Positions 45,286-55,129 of a stretch of 64,000 bases of DNA are shown in pieces. The DNA is from Subsaximicrobium wynnwilliamsii (GTDB lineage Bacteria; Bacteroidota; Bacteroidia; Flavobacteriales; Flavobacteriaceae): NCBI RefSeq assembly GCF_007997225.1, contig NZ_VORM01000019.1:27672-91671 (forward strand), written 5' to 3'. The stretch's first letter is position 1. Every line of letters starts with the position of its first letter. Both the position numbers and the translations under genes were made by a program. Below the pieces are notes generated by a model, which was given only the letters and a program-made list of their open reading frames with translations, was not told where the DNA came from and did not search any database.

Positions 45286-46337
45286 GCCGCTTTGTTCTTT
45301 CTTTCAAAATCACTCAAATACCTGTTGAAATTGGCCAAAATAATAAATAATACCATAACACCTAGTGAAATGAGGATATACCATTTCAAGTTTTTGTTTT
45401 TTGCCTTGATGCCAATATTAGTAAAACCAGAGACTACGTTGATGGTGCTTTCCATTTGAGCCTTGCTTTCAAACACATCTCGCAACCTGTATTGGTATTT
45501 GGTCTCAATCTCAAAAAGTTCAAGCTCCGTGTTTTTTCTTTGTCCATCGGGACCAAGATAAAAATTGTTGCTTGAACCAGATTCGTTATTGTTTTTAGAA
45601 TTGTTCAACATGGCCGTTTTGTAAGCTGCCCTTAAACTGTCAATATCAGACAAGGATTGGTTGATTTCCCGTTCCATTTGGTCAAGGTTTTCGATTTCGG
45701 CTTTTTTTAAGGCTTCAACATAGGCCGTGGTAGGAATATTAATGATATTATCTTTAATTTTTCCGTAGATATCATAGGCGGTTGAGTTTACAGTAATCGC
45801 ATATTGATCAAAATCTGGCTCTTCCAAGCTTTCCTTGTAAGCTTCAAATGAAACATCCTTTAACACCAACGTATCTGTTTGCTTTACGAATTGATTATAG
45901 CCCTTAATCTTCGTATTCTCATTGGTTTTAGCCTCAATGGAAATAGATGAGATTTTCGCCGCATCCGTTTCAGAAATTTTGAGCATTTTAGCCAGGTTTA
46001 TGGAGTCGTTACTTTCTACCAGCTGCCCATAAAGCTCAATAGTTGTAATGAGCTGGCTATTGGCTTGAAAATTTGGCTCCACAATCATTGTAGAGGTGTA
46101 ATAATCCTTCTCAAAGCGGTCTGATATAAACCCAATTACAAAGCCAACAACTATAGCAAGACCCAGTTTTACAATGTTGTTCCTGATAAAAAGTGCTAAA
46201 AGCAAAATAGTTTTGAGAATAAACTCAAAAATACTTACGATAAAATCAAATAGGGCTTTAAATGCTTTACCTATCAAATTGAAAATCTGACTGATATCGA
46301 CCTCTTCCGATTTTTGCTCTGGTGTGTTTTCGTTCAT
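45282..46337 (-). CDS. Wzz-like chain-length determinant protein
   Basis: A 351-residue inner-membrane protein: a hydrophobic double stretch in the N-terminal third (about residues 22-70), a large periplasmic helical part, and a second membrane helix near 322-345 before a short basic tail. This is the two-helix Wzz layout that sets polymer length. The periplasmic part holds VVSGFTNIGIKAKNKN just before the second helix, the site of the Wzz Pro/Gly motif. No tyrosine kinase domain is present. It lies next to rfbB in the polysaccharide operon. Confidence 0.75.
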   Translation of the reverse strand: MNENTPEQKSEEVDISQIFNLIGKAFKALFDFIVSIFEFILKTILLLALFIRNNIVKLGLAIVVGFVIGFISDRFEKDYYTSTMIVEPNFQANSQLITTIELYGQLVESNDSINLAKMLKISETDAAKISSISIEAKTNENTKIKGYNQFVKQTDTLVLKDVSFEAYKESLEEPDFDQYAITVNSTAYDIYGKIKDNIINIPTTAYVEALKKAEIENLDQMEREINQSLSDIDSLRAAYKTAMLNNSKNNNESGSSNNFYLGPDGQRKNTELELFEIETKYQYRLRDVFESKAQMESTINVVSGFTNIGIKAKNKNLKWYILISLGVMVLFIILANFNRYLSDFERKNKAA

Positions 46338-46346
46338 ATTTTTTAG

Positions 46347-48035
46347 TTAATTAAATATCTGTCCTAAAATGGTTCTGGTAATCAAATAAGTTGGTTTTAC
46401 GCCAGAAGTGCCTAAACCACCAGATGCTAAAGTGCCCCCAGTTTCTAAAGGGTTATCACTCGCATAGTAAGCGTATCTCACTTTCACATCTGGTCTAATG
46501 CTACCACGCACCTTTGCAGCTGCCTGTATGGCTTTTTGATAGTGTGCCCCTTCCATTTCCAAACCAATCACATTCCAAGTGGAATTGAAGAAGAATTTCA
46601 AGATTTCCTTGTTTTGCAAAGAGGTCCCTAATACTGTAATCATTGTGCCTTCACAAATGGCCACACCTTGGTTGTCTAAATGGCTTTTTGAAAGTTCGTT
46701 GTGAAACGGATAATTATCGGCAGTACCCTCAAAAATGTGTGCAGACGGGATCATAATGTCGCCTTTTCCGCCTTCCAAAATACCGGCTTTTCCCATTAAG
46801 GAGACCGACTCAACATTTAAAAACACCTTTTCCTTATCAACCTTGAATGGCTTTAGCAGCTCATCCATGGTTTCATAAGCTTGTTCCCCAAAGGCATAAT
46901 CCATAACAATTATTACGGGTTTTTCGCCGTCTTCAAAGGACTTTCCTACCTTAAAATCGGACTTTGAAAAATCTATTTTTTCAGTATCAAAAATCTGTAC
47001 GTCAATATTGGTTCCAGAAGTGTCCTTGATGTAGATCATTCCATTTTGTAAGGCCTCCTTGGTCACTTTATTTCTAATGGTCTCACTATCACTTTTACTC
47101 AGGGCTTCGTAAACCGAAAAAATATCCTTTTTATTAGCCATGCCTTTAAGGGCATTTGGCGCAAAAATGGAATTCATCACACTGTGCATATTGGCACTAA
47201 TAATGTGTATTGGTCGGTTAATGAGCTTGTTTTTATGTAAGGTTTCCTTGATATGATCGGCCCAAATCTCACCGTGTATGTGATGCCCCAAACGCTCTCT
47301 TAACACTGGGCTAAAAGTGACGGTTCGTTTATTGTTGTTGATGACCTCTTCAATGGCCAATTTGCCCAACCAATACACCACGTGAAGCAAGCGCTCTGGT
47401 TTGGTGTTGGTAGTAAATTGATGGTGCGCATTGGTAAGCTCATCAAAGGTTCTACCCAATATGTTGGCAGTATGCGTTAAGGCTATTTCCCGTTCTTTTT
47501 GAGTGAGTTTTTTTGTAGATAGCACCGCGTTTTCAAGCTTTACCCAATCCCTTGTGGTAGCGCCATTCTCATCTATAAGTACTTTTTTACTAATCTTATG
47601 AGACTCCACGAACATAAAGGTAAGGTGGGTAAGGATGTCGTATATTTCAGATCGGCCTCGGGTGACTTCAATATTCATCTGTTCATCATCAATACGGTAG
47701 CAGTTGCGTCGTCGTTTTGGAGGTATGATGGTCTTAAAATGTGAGTTTCCGTAGCCTTCATCACTAGTTAAATTGATAAAGGTACACTCCTCAATTCCCT
47801 GAGGCAATCTATCGATAACATATAATAAGCCTTCAAGCTCAGCCTTTTCATCGGCAATGGAGCCGTAAATTTCTGGTCTTAAAATTAAAAGCGACTCCCT
47901 CAAGGTTTCGCCCGAAATGCCCATTGGCTTATAAAAACCTCTATTAAAAAGGTGGCGCATCGTGATGTACATCCTTTCAATAGCATTTGAGCTTTCTTGC
48001 GCCCTGGTTCTTTCGTGATATTTCTTTTTGTTCAT
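46347..48035 (-). CDS. DUF6909 family protein, phosphorylase-like C-terminus
   Basis: A 562-residue soluble protein of the DUF6909 type, conserved in flavobacteria. The first ~150 residues (MYITMRHLFNRGFYKPMGIS) are family-specific. The C-terminal half has VIIVMDYAFGEQAYETMDEL and later ITVLGTSLQNKEI and NVIGLEMEGAHYQKAIQAAA, which resembles the E-M-E-G signature of nucleoside phosphorylases and AMP nucleosidases. It may act on nucleosides or related molecules, but I infer this only from that motif. A -7 box lies at 48054-48061. Its place beside the Wzz-like gene may be chance. Confidence 0.7.
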   Translation of the reverse strand: MNKKKYHERTRAQESSNAIERMYITMRHLFNRGFYKPMGISGETLRESLLILRPEIYGSIADEKAELEGLLYVIDRLPQGIEECTFINLTSDEGYGNSHFKTIIPPKRRRNCYRIDDEQMNIEVTRGRSEIYDILTHLTFMFVESHKISKKVLIDENGATTRDWVKLENAVLSTKKLTQKEREIALTHTANILGRTFDELTNAHHQFTTNTKPERLLHVVYWLGKLAIEEVINNNKRTVTFSPVLRERLGHHIHGEIWADHIKETLHKNKLINRPIHIISANMHSVMNSIFAPNALKGMANKKDIFSVYEALSKSDSETIRNKVTKEALQNGMIYIKDTSGTNIDVQIFDTEKIDFSKSDFKVGKSFEDGEKPVIIVMDYAFGEQAYETMDELLKPFKVDKEKVFLNVESVSLMGKAGILEGGKGDIMIPSAHIFEGTADNYPFHNELSKSHLDNQGVAICEGTMITVLGTSLQNKEILKFFFNSTWNVIGLEMEGAHYQKAIQAAAKVRGSIRPDVKVRYAYYASDNPLETGGTLASGGLGTSGVKPTYLITRTILGQIFN

Positions 48036-48053
48036 TTACTGTTAATTTGCGGG

Positions 48054-48061
48054 CAAATATA
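48054..48061 (-). promoter_or_regulatory. -7 box (TATATTTG) for the DUF6909 gene
   Basis: Exact TAnnTTTG match, 18 bases before the ATG at 48035, in the 29-bp gap after the GH3 gene. No -33 TTG at 19 bases. Confidence 0.45.
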
Positions 48062-48064
48062 GCA

Positions 48065-49567
48065 TTAATTAAGTAAATCCTCTTGCAGCAACGCGTCGGC
48101 TATTTTACGATCGTTCGCCAACCGTGGCAATTTGTTTTGGCCTCCCAATTTGCCGATGGATTTCATATAATCCTGAAATCCGTTCTTTTTTACTGCTGTT
48201 ATTTTTAATGGCTGAAGTACCTTGCCTAAAATCAAATCCTTATAATAGCTATTTTGATTCTGTAAGGATTGGTCTATGTCTTTCGCTAATGCGGAAGGGT
48301 TTTCGGGTTCATTTTCAAATTCTATAAACCATTCGTGATAGGGCAAGCCAGCGCTCGGATTGATTTGTGGGGCAACCGTAAACTCTGAGACCTGAATCTT
48401 AGAAACTTCCGTAGCTATTTTTAGCGCCTGCTCAACCTCCGATCCTATCACGTGCTCACCAAAGGCAGATATAAAATGTTTGATACGCCCAGAAACAATG
48501 ATGCGATACGGTTTTATGGAGGTAAATTGAATGGTATCGCCAATGTTGTAAGCCCATAGCCCCGCATTTGTAGAAATCAGCATCACGTAATTAACGCCCG
48601 TTTTTACATTGGCGATGGTTAATCGCTCGGGCTGCTCTTCAAAAAAGGTTTCAGCTTCAACAAATTCATAGAACATGCCAGAATTTAACTGAAGCAACAT
48701 CCCTTTTTCATGTTGTTTATCTTGATAGGCAAAAAACCCTTCACTGGCAGGATAGAGTTCTATGCTATCCACCTTACGTCCAATCAAGTTCTCAAATTTT
48801 GACCGGTAAGGTTCAAAGTTGACACCTCCAAAAATAAACAAGTTGAAATTTGGGAATACCTCGCCCACTTTTTTGCCGGTTTTTTCAAGAATTTTTTCAA
48901 AATACATTTGCACCCAGGAAGGGATGCCTGAAATCACAGTCATATCCTCTGGTAAAGTTTCTTCAACAATGGCTTCCACTTTGGTTTCCCAATCTTCAAT
49001 GCAGTTGGTTTCCCATGAAGGCATTCGGTTTTTTTGTAAATATTTAGGCACATAATGGGCCACAATCCCAGATAATCGCCCCAATTGAATGCCATTCTTT
49101 TCGTTTAAGATTGGGCTTCCCTGTAAAAAGATCATTTTGCCATCTACAAGACCACTATTGCCAGTTTCGGCAATGTAGAGGAGAATTGCATTTCGGGCGG
49201 CTTCTACGTGTGTGGGCATGCTCTCTTTGGTCAAGGGGATGTATTTTGCCCCTGATGTGGTACCCGATGTTTTTGCGAAATAAAGCGGCTTCCCCTTCCA
49301 AAGCACATCTTCTTCTCCAGCCACAACACGATCTACGTAAGGCTTTAAATCTTCGTAGTCCCTAATAGGTACCCTTTTTGCAAAATCTTGATAGGTCTTA
49401 ATTTCTGAAAAACCATGATCTTGACCAAAAACGGTATGACTCGCTTCTTCAATGAGTTTTTCAAAAACCTTTTGCTGGGTTTCTAAAGGCGTGTTGACCC
49501 ATTTTAAAACAGACCGCTTTACGCTTTTGGCAAATAGTTTGGCTAAAAAAGGTTTTATGGATAGCAT
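48065..49567 (-). CDS. GH3 auxin-responsive-promoter family protein
   Basis: A 500-residue ANL-superfamily enzyme of the GH3 type. The ATP loop is FAKTSGTTSGAKYIPLT, with IELYPASEGFFAYQD and the hinge motif IIVSGRIKHFISAFGEHV. In plants GH3 proteins join amino acids to small acids; the bacterial ones are uncharacterised in most species. It lies directly behind the M23 peptidase gene, sharing one base with it. Confidence 0.9.
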   Translation of the reverse strand: MLSIKPFLAKLFAKSVKRSVLKWVNTPLETQQKVFEKLIEEASHTVFGQDHGFSEIKTYQDFAKRVPIRDYEDLKPYVDRVVAGEEDVLWKGKPLYFAKTSGTTSGAKYIPLTKESMPTHVEAARNAILLYIAETGNSGLVDGKMIFLQGSPILNEKNGIQLGRLSGIVAHYVPKYLQKNRMPSWETNCIEDWETKVEAIVEETLPEDMTVISGIPSWVQMYFEKILEKTGKKVGEVFPNFNLFIFGGVNFEPYRSKFENLIGRKVDSIELYPASEGFFAYQDKQHEKGMLLQLNSGMFYEFVEAETFFEEQPERLTIANVKTGVNYVMLISTNAGLWAYNIGDTIQFTSIKPYRIIVSGRIKHFISAFGEHVIGSEVEQALKIATEVSKIQVSEFTVAPQINPSAGLPYHEWFIEFENEPENPSALAKDIDQSLQNQNSYYKDLILGKVLQPLKITAVKKNGFQDYMKSIGKLGGQNKLPRLANDRKIADALLQEDLLN

Positions 49568-50433
49568 TAATTAAAGTCTATAAAGTTAGTTGGGTTTAAA
49601 GGATAGCCTCTATTCCAAAGCTCAAAATGTAAGTGTGGTCCCGTGGTAAGCTCCCCTGTGTTTCCTGTCATGGCAATAACTTCGCCAGATTTTACAAGAT
49701 CCCCTTGTTCTTTTGTTAAGGATGCATTGTGCTTATAAACCGAAATGAGCTCATAGCTGTGCTCGATTATAATGACGTACCCTGTTTCAATGGTCCATTC
49801 GGCAAAGATAATAGTACCATCTGCTGTGGCCTTGACTGGCGTATTATTGGGCACCACTATATCTACTGCATAATGTTTGTTCTTGATATCATAGCCTTCA
49901 GAAATCTGACCATTTACAGGTGGAAACAATACAAAATTTGAGGTGGATTTTGCTGCATCAAAAAGGTTGTACTTGTCTTCTTTGTCCACCAATTCCCTTA
50001 AAATGGAATCTTCTTTTGAGGGTGTCAAATTAATGTTGTCGGCATCAATTTTAGCAGCTTCAATCAAGGAGTCTTTATTAATATTTACCGCTTTAATATC
50101 GCCAGTAAGCACCTTTTTAATCGAACCGTAGTATTGTTCGTTGAGGTTTATGACATTTTGTAAAGAATCGGTTTTATAATTCAAAAATGTGGCTTTCTTT
50201 TTCAAAGCGGTCGAAGAATAGCCTGGTATGAATTCTTTTAAGGAAGTAAAGGCAATTAGAAAAATGGTGCCTGCAACAAGCAAAATTGAACTTATTGCAA
50301 CAATGACAAACACATTTAAACGGGTTAACTTGATCGCAAAACGCTCTTCAAAGGTGTCCTCGTTCAATACCACTAAACGGTATTTGTGAAGTAACTTTTT
50401 TTTGAATTTCTTGTTTTTTTCCGTTTTCGCCAT
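49567..50433 (-). CDS. M23 family metallopeptidase
   Basis: An envelope peptidase of 288 residues: basic cytoplasmic head, one membrane helix (about residues 33-55), coiled-coil linker, then the LytM/M23 domain from about 170. Zinc ligands are seen as H and D in HYAVDIVVP and the second His pair in GPHLHFELW. It would cut cross-links of peptidoglycan or help other enzymes. It is the first gene of a pair with GH3. A -7 box is at 50441-50448. Confidence 0.93.
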   Translation of the reverse strand: MAKTEKNKKFKKKLLHKYRLVVLNEDTFEERFAIKLTRLNVFVIVAISSILLVAGTIFLIAFTSLKEFIPGYSSTALKKKATFLNYKTDSLQNVINLNEQYYGSIKKVLTGDIKAVNINKDSLIEAAKIDADNINLTPSKEDSILRELVDKEDKYNLFDAAKSTSNFVLFPPVNGQISEGYDIKNKHYAVDIVVPNNTPVKATADGTIIFAEWTIETGYVIIIEHSYELISVYKHNASLTKEQGDLVKSGEVIAMTGNTGELTTGPHLHFELWNRGYPLNPTNFIDFN

Positions 50434-50440
50434 TGTGCCA

Positions 50441-50448
50441 CAAAATTA
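50441..50448 (-). promoter_or_regulatory. -7 box (TAATTTTG) for the M23 peptidase gene
   Basis: Exact TAnnTTTG match on the minus strand, 7 bases before the ATG at 50433, so any leader is very short. No TTG at 19 bases. Confidence 0.4.
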
Positions 50449-50652
50449 AATAAAATATGCCCAAGTTCTGTTGAAGCTACCAAAGTTTCCTTGAATAGGT
50501 AATAAGGTTTAAATAAAACCAGATGCCTTTTTTTTTCGTAACTATGATAGAGCCTTAAAAATTCAAGGCTTCTCAATTGACTATTCGAAGTTTTACAAAG
50601 GTCAATAGTTATAATTAAAAGAGTATTAACGCATATATTGAAGTTTAATTAT

Positions 50653-50660
50653 TAAATTTG
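50653..50660 (+). promoter_or_regulatory. -7 box (TAAATTTG) for tatA
   Basis: Exact TAnnTTTG match 19 bases before the ATG at 50680. A TTG at 50638-50640 is too close to be the -33 element. Confidence 0.45.
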
Positions 50661-50679
50661 TGCCACTAAATTCATCATT

Positions 50680-50925
50680 ATGACAGCATCAAGTATATTC
50701 TTAGCTTTCGGGGCATGGCAAATTATTTTAATTGTCATTGTCGTGTTACTTTTATTTGGAGGTAAAAAAATTCCTGAACTCATGCGAGGCCTAGGTAGTG
50801 GCATTAAGGAATTTAAGGACGCCAGTAAGGAAGAAGATGAAAACCCCTCACCTACTCAGGCTCAGTCTTCAACCCAAACGCCAACGCCTTCTCCAGTTGA
50901 TAAGAAAGAAGATCGAACGCATTAA
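50680..50925 (+). CDS. tatA: Sec-independent translocase TatA/TatE
   Basis: Pore-forming subunit of the twin-arginine export system. It has 81 residues: one N-terminal membrane helix (about 8-28, [20 protein letters not shown]), then the amphipathic helix with [20 protein letters not shown], then a polar tail rich in Glu, Pro and Thr. It stands alone; tatC is not in the window. A large palindromic terminator follows. Confidence 0.95.
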   Translation: MTASSIFLAFGAWQIILIVIVVLLLFGGKKIPELMRGLGSGIKEFKDASKEEDENPSPTQAQSSTQTPTPSPVDKKEDRTH

Positions 50926-50939
50926 ACCTTTTTTTCTAC

Positions 50940-50999
50940 ATAAACCACAATAAAAAAGGGTCAACTTTATAAAGTTGACCCTTTTTTATTGTGGTTTAT
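50940..50999. terminator. 60-bp perfect palindrome, two-way terminator
   Basis: Positions 50940-50999 are a perfect inverted repeat with the centre at 50969/50970, including AAAAAAGGGTCAACTTTA on the left arm and its exact complement on the right. In either direction a strong hairpin is followed by a run of T. It ends both the tatA message and the DUF4837 message from the opposite strand. Unusual length: 30 bp per arm with no mismatch. Confidence 0.9.
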
Positions 51000-51012
51000 T
51001 AATGGCAAATGG

Positions 51013-51984
51013 CTATTTGATACTCGCACTTTTAAGGATCGACTCCAACTCAAACATGTAATCTCTTTTCTCTACTGAAGGGGCAAACACATAACCTTCA
51101 ATAATCACATATCTATTATTGATCTTGTCTTCAATGGCGTAATTGATAAACGGCCCAGACATGAATGCATTCTTCACATCCCAAAGCCCTTTGGTCTCAT
51201 AGGCCGGTTTATTATCTAAAATGGTTTTGGAAATAAAGGGTGTAAAGGCATCTTCCGTTGCCAAATATGAACCTTCCAAAGGCCCTTCAATGTATTTTTT
51301 ACCCACACTGTCACGTACTCTAACAATATCGACCACAGTGCTGTCTCCAGATCTAATAGCAGATAAAGGCACCTCATAGACCATCATATCAATAGTGCCT
51401 GTTTTAATATCACGTCTTAACCAAAAGAAATTATCTTCGGCCTTTGCCATACGATAAGCGGTTGGAAAGTTCATAGAAACACCCAAGTCTTTTTCTAAAT
51501 CCTTATCATTAAAAAGCGATTTAGAGATGCGTCTCTGCTTTTCAGTGATTTCTTGTTTATTAAAAGCGTCAATGATCTTTGCCGCGTTCATTTCTATCTG
51601 TTCAATGATTTCTTCGTTGGTTTTGCCAGAAATGACCACCACGATTTGCGGCCTAGCATAACTATCTTGTGCTATTTGGGTATTGGCTTCCTTTCCTTTT
51701 TCAATTTTGAGAACCGTTCTGTTCTTTCTTGCAAACCCTTCAAATACCTCAGGTGGCATTTGTTTCATGGCAAATAAAGGTTCTTCAACCGAAAGACCTT
51801 CTACCGGGGCTGCCAAGACTCTCCTTATGGTCTCACCAACATTGTTTTCCCATAAAAGGTTGTCGGCCACAACAACGATACTATTAATGTTTCCAGAAGA
51901 ACTTGAAACAATTCTCTTGGCGTCTTCATCTTGACACGAGAAACAAAAAATTAAACTGATTAGAATTAAGAATGTACTTTTCAT
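51013..51984 (-). CDS. DUF4837 family lipoprotein
   Basis: A 323-residue lipoprotein of the DUF4837 family of Bacteroidota. The head MKSTFLILISLIFCFSC ends with the lipid-attachment Cys at 17; then comes SIVVVADNLLWENNVGETIR and FPTAYRMAKAEDNFFWLRRD in the body. Function unknown. It lies 22 bp after the transglycosylase gene and is probably co-transcribed with it. The transcript ends in the palindrome at 50940-50999. Confidence 0.92.
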   Translation of the reverse strand: MKSTFLILISLIFCFSCQDEDAKRIVSSSSGNINSIVVVADNLLWENNVGETIRRVLAAPVEGLSVEEPLFAMKQMPPEVFEGFARKNRTVLKIEKGKEANTQIAQDSYARPQIVVVISGKTNEEIIEQIEMNAAKIIDAFNKQEITEKQRRISKSLFNDKDLEKDLGVSMNFPTAYRMAKAEDNFFWLRRDIKTGTIDMMVYEVPLSAIRSGDSTVVDIVRVRDSVGKKYIEGPLEGSYLATEDAFTPFISKTILDNKPAYETKGLWDVKNAFMSGPFINYAIEDKINNRYVIIEGYVFAPSVEKRDYMFELESILKSASIK

Positions 51985-52006
51985 TATTGGTTGCGTTTAC
52001 ACGAGC

Positions 52007-53605
52007 TCATTTTGAAACAATAAGCGTGGTTCCTATTTTTAAATTGTTACCACTAATATCGTTCCATTCTTTAATATTATCTACAGAAACACCAGGAAAT
52101 TTTTGGGATATGCTCCAAATCGAATCACCTTGCTTAACTTTATAGGTGGTTTTACCTGCTGAATTAACCGTTTTTTTTGGAGTTACCGTACCCACGGGCG
52201 TTTTGCTAGCAGAAGGATTATTAGGATAGATGGTTAAGCGTTGGCCGACTTTCAAATTATTGCTTCTCAACCCATTCCAACTCTTTATCTGGCTTACCCG
52301 TACTCCATACTTTCTGGCTATTTTTCCTAAATAATCTCCAGAACTTACCCGATACGTGGATTTACTATTGCTGTCAAAAAATTGAGGAAGCGGTTTTTCA
52401 CGCTTATCAAACTCCAATTGGGCAAAATTGTAGATCGCATCTTCATTGCTTACAAACTTACCCACTACAGATCTGGGAAGTCTCAAAGTATAATTTTTAC
52501 CTTCTATGTAAGGAATTACATCCAATTTATAGGAAGGATTTAAAAACTGAAGCTCCTCAATGGGTACCTCCAATAATTCTGAAACCTGATCTAAGGTGAT
52601 CATTTTTTTAACATGAATGGTGTCTGTTTCCACATAATGATAGTTAGGTCGTTCTTTTTTGAACCCGTGCTCTTCAGCAAACTCGAAAATGTACATGGTT
52701 GCTAAAAATGCCGGTAAATAACCAGCCGTTTCACGTGGAAGATAAGGTCTAATATTCCAATAGTTCTCATAACCTCCAGATCTTCTAATCGCTTTGCTCA
52801 CGTTGCCTGGGCCAGAATTATAAGCTGCAAGCGCCAAATCCCAGTCGCCAAAAATCTCGTAAAGCTTTGCCAAATATTTACTGGCTGCAACCGTTGACTT
52901 CACTGGGTCACTGCGCTCATCAACATAGCTACTTACGCTAAGGTCATATTCTTTACCAGTAGCAAACATGAATTGCCAAAGCCCAGTGGCACCAACGCGA
53001 GATTTTGCACGCGGTTTTAATGCCGACTCTACGATTGCCAAATATTTGACCTCCAAGGGAATGTCGTAATTATCTAATGATTCCTCAAATAATGGAAAAT
53101 AATAATCACTCAAAGTCATTAATCGCGACAATGAATTTCTACGATGTTTTAAATAAGATTTTATCACATTCTCCAATGAGGGATTGTATGCAATGTTAAA
53201 AGGCGTTCGGGCATTGAGCTGCTCAAGTCTCAGCTTCAGGGTATCGGTAGGCAACTCTGGATAATCCACTTCAGTATAATCCATCTCAGTGACCGATTCA
53301 TAAATACTATCAAACAGGTTATTGCTGTACAGTTCTTCCAACCACTTTTGGTCTATTGCGGCGGCGATTTTATGGTCTTTTAGAGCTTTCATCGCAGCAA
53401 GATCTAGTGCTTCCTCAATTTTGAATTCTTTTCTGTAAAAAGATTTGCCATCGATAATAGTATCGACAACATAGGTTTCGCCATCGATGAAATCGGCTTT
53501 GGAAATACGCGATTTTTCAGATGACTGCGGAATGGGATTCTGGGAAAAAGAAATCCTTCCGAAGCATAAAAATGCTAGACTTAGGGTAAATAGCTTAAGC
53601 TTCAT
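52007..53605 (-). CDS. LysM lytic transglycosylase, MltD type
   Basis: A 532-residue exported enzyme that cleaves peptidoglycan glycan strands. The ATG at 53605 gives MKLKLFTLSLAFLCFGRISF as signal peptide; a TTG at 53611 is less likely. The SLT domain spans about 150-300 with the catalytic Glu in AIVESALKPRAKS and GATGLWQFM and AAYNSGPGNV following. Two LysM domains for glycan binding lie near the C-terminus (YRVSSGDYLGKIARKYG and YKVKQGDSIWSIS). This matches MltD/DniR. Confidence 0.94.
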   Translation of the reverse strand: MKLKLFTLSLAFLCFGRISFSQNPIPQSSEKSRISKADFIDGETYVVDTIIDGKSFYRKEFKIEEALDLAAMKALKDHKIAAAIDQKWLEELYSNNLFDSIYESVTEMDYTEVDYPELPTDTLKLRLEQLNARTPFNIAYNPSLENVIKSYLKHRRNSLSRLMTLSDYYFPLFEESLDNYDIPLEVKYLAIVESALKPRAKSRVGATGLWQFMFATGKEYDLSVSSYVDERSDPVKSTVAASKYLAKLYEIFGDWDLALAAYNSGPGNVSKAIRRSGGYENYWNIRPYLPRETAGYLPAFLATMYIFEFAEEHGFKKERPNYHYVETDTIHVKKMITLDQVSELLEVPIEELQFLNPSYKLDVIPYIEGKNYTLRLPRSVVGKFVSNEDAIYNFAQLEFDKREKPLPQFFDSNSKSTYRVSSGDYLGKIARKYGVRVSQIKSWNGLRSNNLKVGQRLTIYPNNPSASKTPVGTVTPKKTVNSAGKTTYKVKQGDSIWSISQKFPGVSVDNIKEWNDISGNNLKIGTTLIVSK

Positions 53606-53741
53606 TGACAACAGTAGTTTTATCTATCAACGATAGATTGACGAAAATCGTATTTTTTTTGCTCTAATGAAAGAGAGATTTAGGTTTTAACAGCCCATCT
53701 GCGCCTTAAATAGTGCTAACACTAGAGCAGGCCAAAACAAT

Positions 53742-54929
53742 TTAGTCCAATATCGCCGCAATGCCCGGTAAGGTCTTACCTTCCAAACTCTCTAGCATGG
53801 CTCCACCTCCAGTGCTCACATAACTTACCTTATTTTCAAAGCCAAACTGTTTTACTGCAGAAACGGAATCACCACCACCTACAAGTGAAAAGGCGCCATT
53901 CTTAGTTGCTTCAGCTATAGCCTCTCCTAAAGAAATTGTGCCTTTCGCAAAGTTTTCCATTTCAAAAACACCCAAAGGTCCGTTCCATAAAATGGTTTTG
54001 CATTTCAGCACCACATCGTGGAACATTTGATTGGTTTTTGGTCCTGCGTCCAGACCTTGCCAACCATCAGGAATTTTATCGACTTCAACAATTTGAGTAT
54101 TGGCATCGTTTGCAAAATCATCTGCTGCGACCACGTCCACAGGCAAGTGTATTTTAACATTTTTAGCTTTGGCTTCGTTTAAAATTTCCAGCGCTAATTC
54201 CATTTTATCATCCTCACAGATAGAATCGCCAACTTTTCCGCCTTGGGCTTTTATAAACGTGTACGTCATACCTCCGCCAATGATCAAGTGGTCCACCTTA
54301 TCCAGAATGTTTTCAATAATGGTTATTTTAGAAGACACTTTTGCACCACCTAAAATTGCCAAAACCGGCTTTTCGCCAGTTTTCATGACCTTATCAATAC
54401 TTTCGATCTCTTGAGCGAGTAATTTTCCGAAGCATTTTTTATCTGGAAAAAACTGAGCAATCACCGTAGTGGATGCATGCGCTCTATGTGCGGTTCCAAA
54501 GGCATCGTTGACGTAAATATCTCCTAATTTGGATAGTTTCTCAGCAAATTCAGCATCACCGCTAGTTTCCTCTTCATGAAATCGCAGGTTCTCCAACATT
54601 ACAATTTCCCCTGGTTGTAGGTTTGCAACTGCTTTTTGGGCTGCTTCTCCAACACTATCAGTGGCAAACTTGACCTCTACCCCTAAGACATCCTCTACTT
54701 TTTTAACAATATGTTTCAAAGAAAATTTGTCTTGTACCCCCTTCGGTCTTCCAAGGTGTGACATCAAAATACAACTTCCGCCATCTTCAAGAATCTTCAT
54801 GATGGTAGGTTTTGCAGATTCAATTCTGTTGGCATCGGTCACTTCAAATGCATCATTTAAAGGGACATTAAAATCGACGCGTATCAACGCTTTCTTATTT
54901 TTAAAATTAAAATCGTTTATTGTTTTCAT
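53742..54929 (-). CDS. pgk: Phosphoglycerate kinase
   Basis: Glycolytic enzyme making ATP from 1,3-bisphosphoglycerate. It has 395 residues from the ATG at 54929; the frame to 54974 is leader. Signatures: [11 protein letters not shown] (14-24), [37 protein letters not shown] and [12 protein letters not shown] near the end. It is a single gene with a -7 box at 54955-54962. Confidence 0.97.
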   Translation of the reverse strand: MKTINDFNFKNKKALIRVDFNVPLNDAFEVTDANRIESAKPTIMKILEDGGSCILMSHLGRPKGVQDKFSLKHIVKKVEDVLGVEVKFATDSVGEAAQKAVANLQPGEIVMLENLRFHEEETSGDAEFAEKLSKLGDIYVNDAFGTAHRAHASTTVIAQFFPDKKCFGKLLAQEIESIDKVMKTGEKPVLAILGGAKVSSKITIIENILDKVDHLIIGGGMTYTFIKAQGGKVGDSICEDDKMELALEILNEAKAKNVKIHLPVDVVAADDFANDANTQIVEVDKIPDGWQGLDAGPKTNQMFHDVVLKCKTILWNGPLGVFEMENFAKGTISLGEAIAEATKNGAFSLVGGGDSVSAVKQFGFENKVSYVSTGGGAMLESLEGKTLPGIAAILD

Positions 54930-54954
54930 TGCTCTGTATTTTGATGTTAGAACA

Positions 54955-54962
54955 CAAATGTA
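54955..54962 (-). promoter_or_regulatory. -7 box (TACATTTG) for pgk
   Basis: Exact TAnnTTTG match on the minus strand, 25 bases before the ATG at 54929. No TTG at 19 bases. Confidence 0.5.
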
Positions 54963-55117
54963 AGTAATTATCATTCGTCTTTGAATTGGATTTTCAAGAA
55001 AACCATTGCAGCGCTGAGATTTGTGCTGCTTTCAAATATAATTCAGAAAATTTAAAAAACTGCTAAGCAACTCGATGCTTCATTGGTTTCGTGCTATAAA
55101 GAATCAAAAAAAATATG

Positions 55118-55125
55118 TAGGTTTG
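55118..55125 (+). promoter_or_regulatory. -7 box (TAGGTTTG) at the holB start
   Basis: Exact TAnnTTTG match only 4 bases before the ATG at 55130, so transcription would begin at about the start codon. Like the PadR case, this hints at a leaderless message. Confidence 0.35.
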
Positions 55126-55129
55126 CTCT

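Noticed and set aside
53623..53637. Inverted repeat TCTATC-AAC-GATAGA upstream of the transglycosylase gene
   Set aside because: The arms are 6 bp with a 3-base loop and there is no promoter box beside it; too short to claim as an operator.
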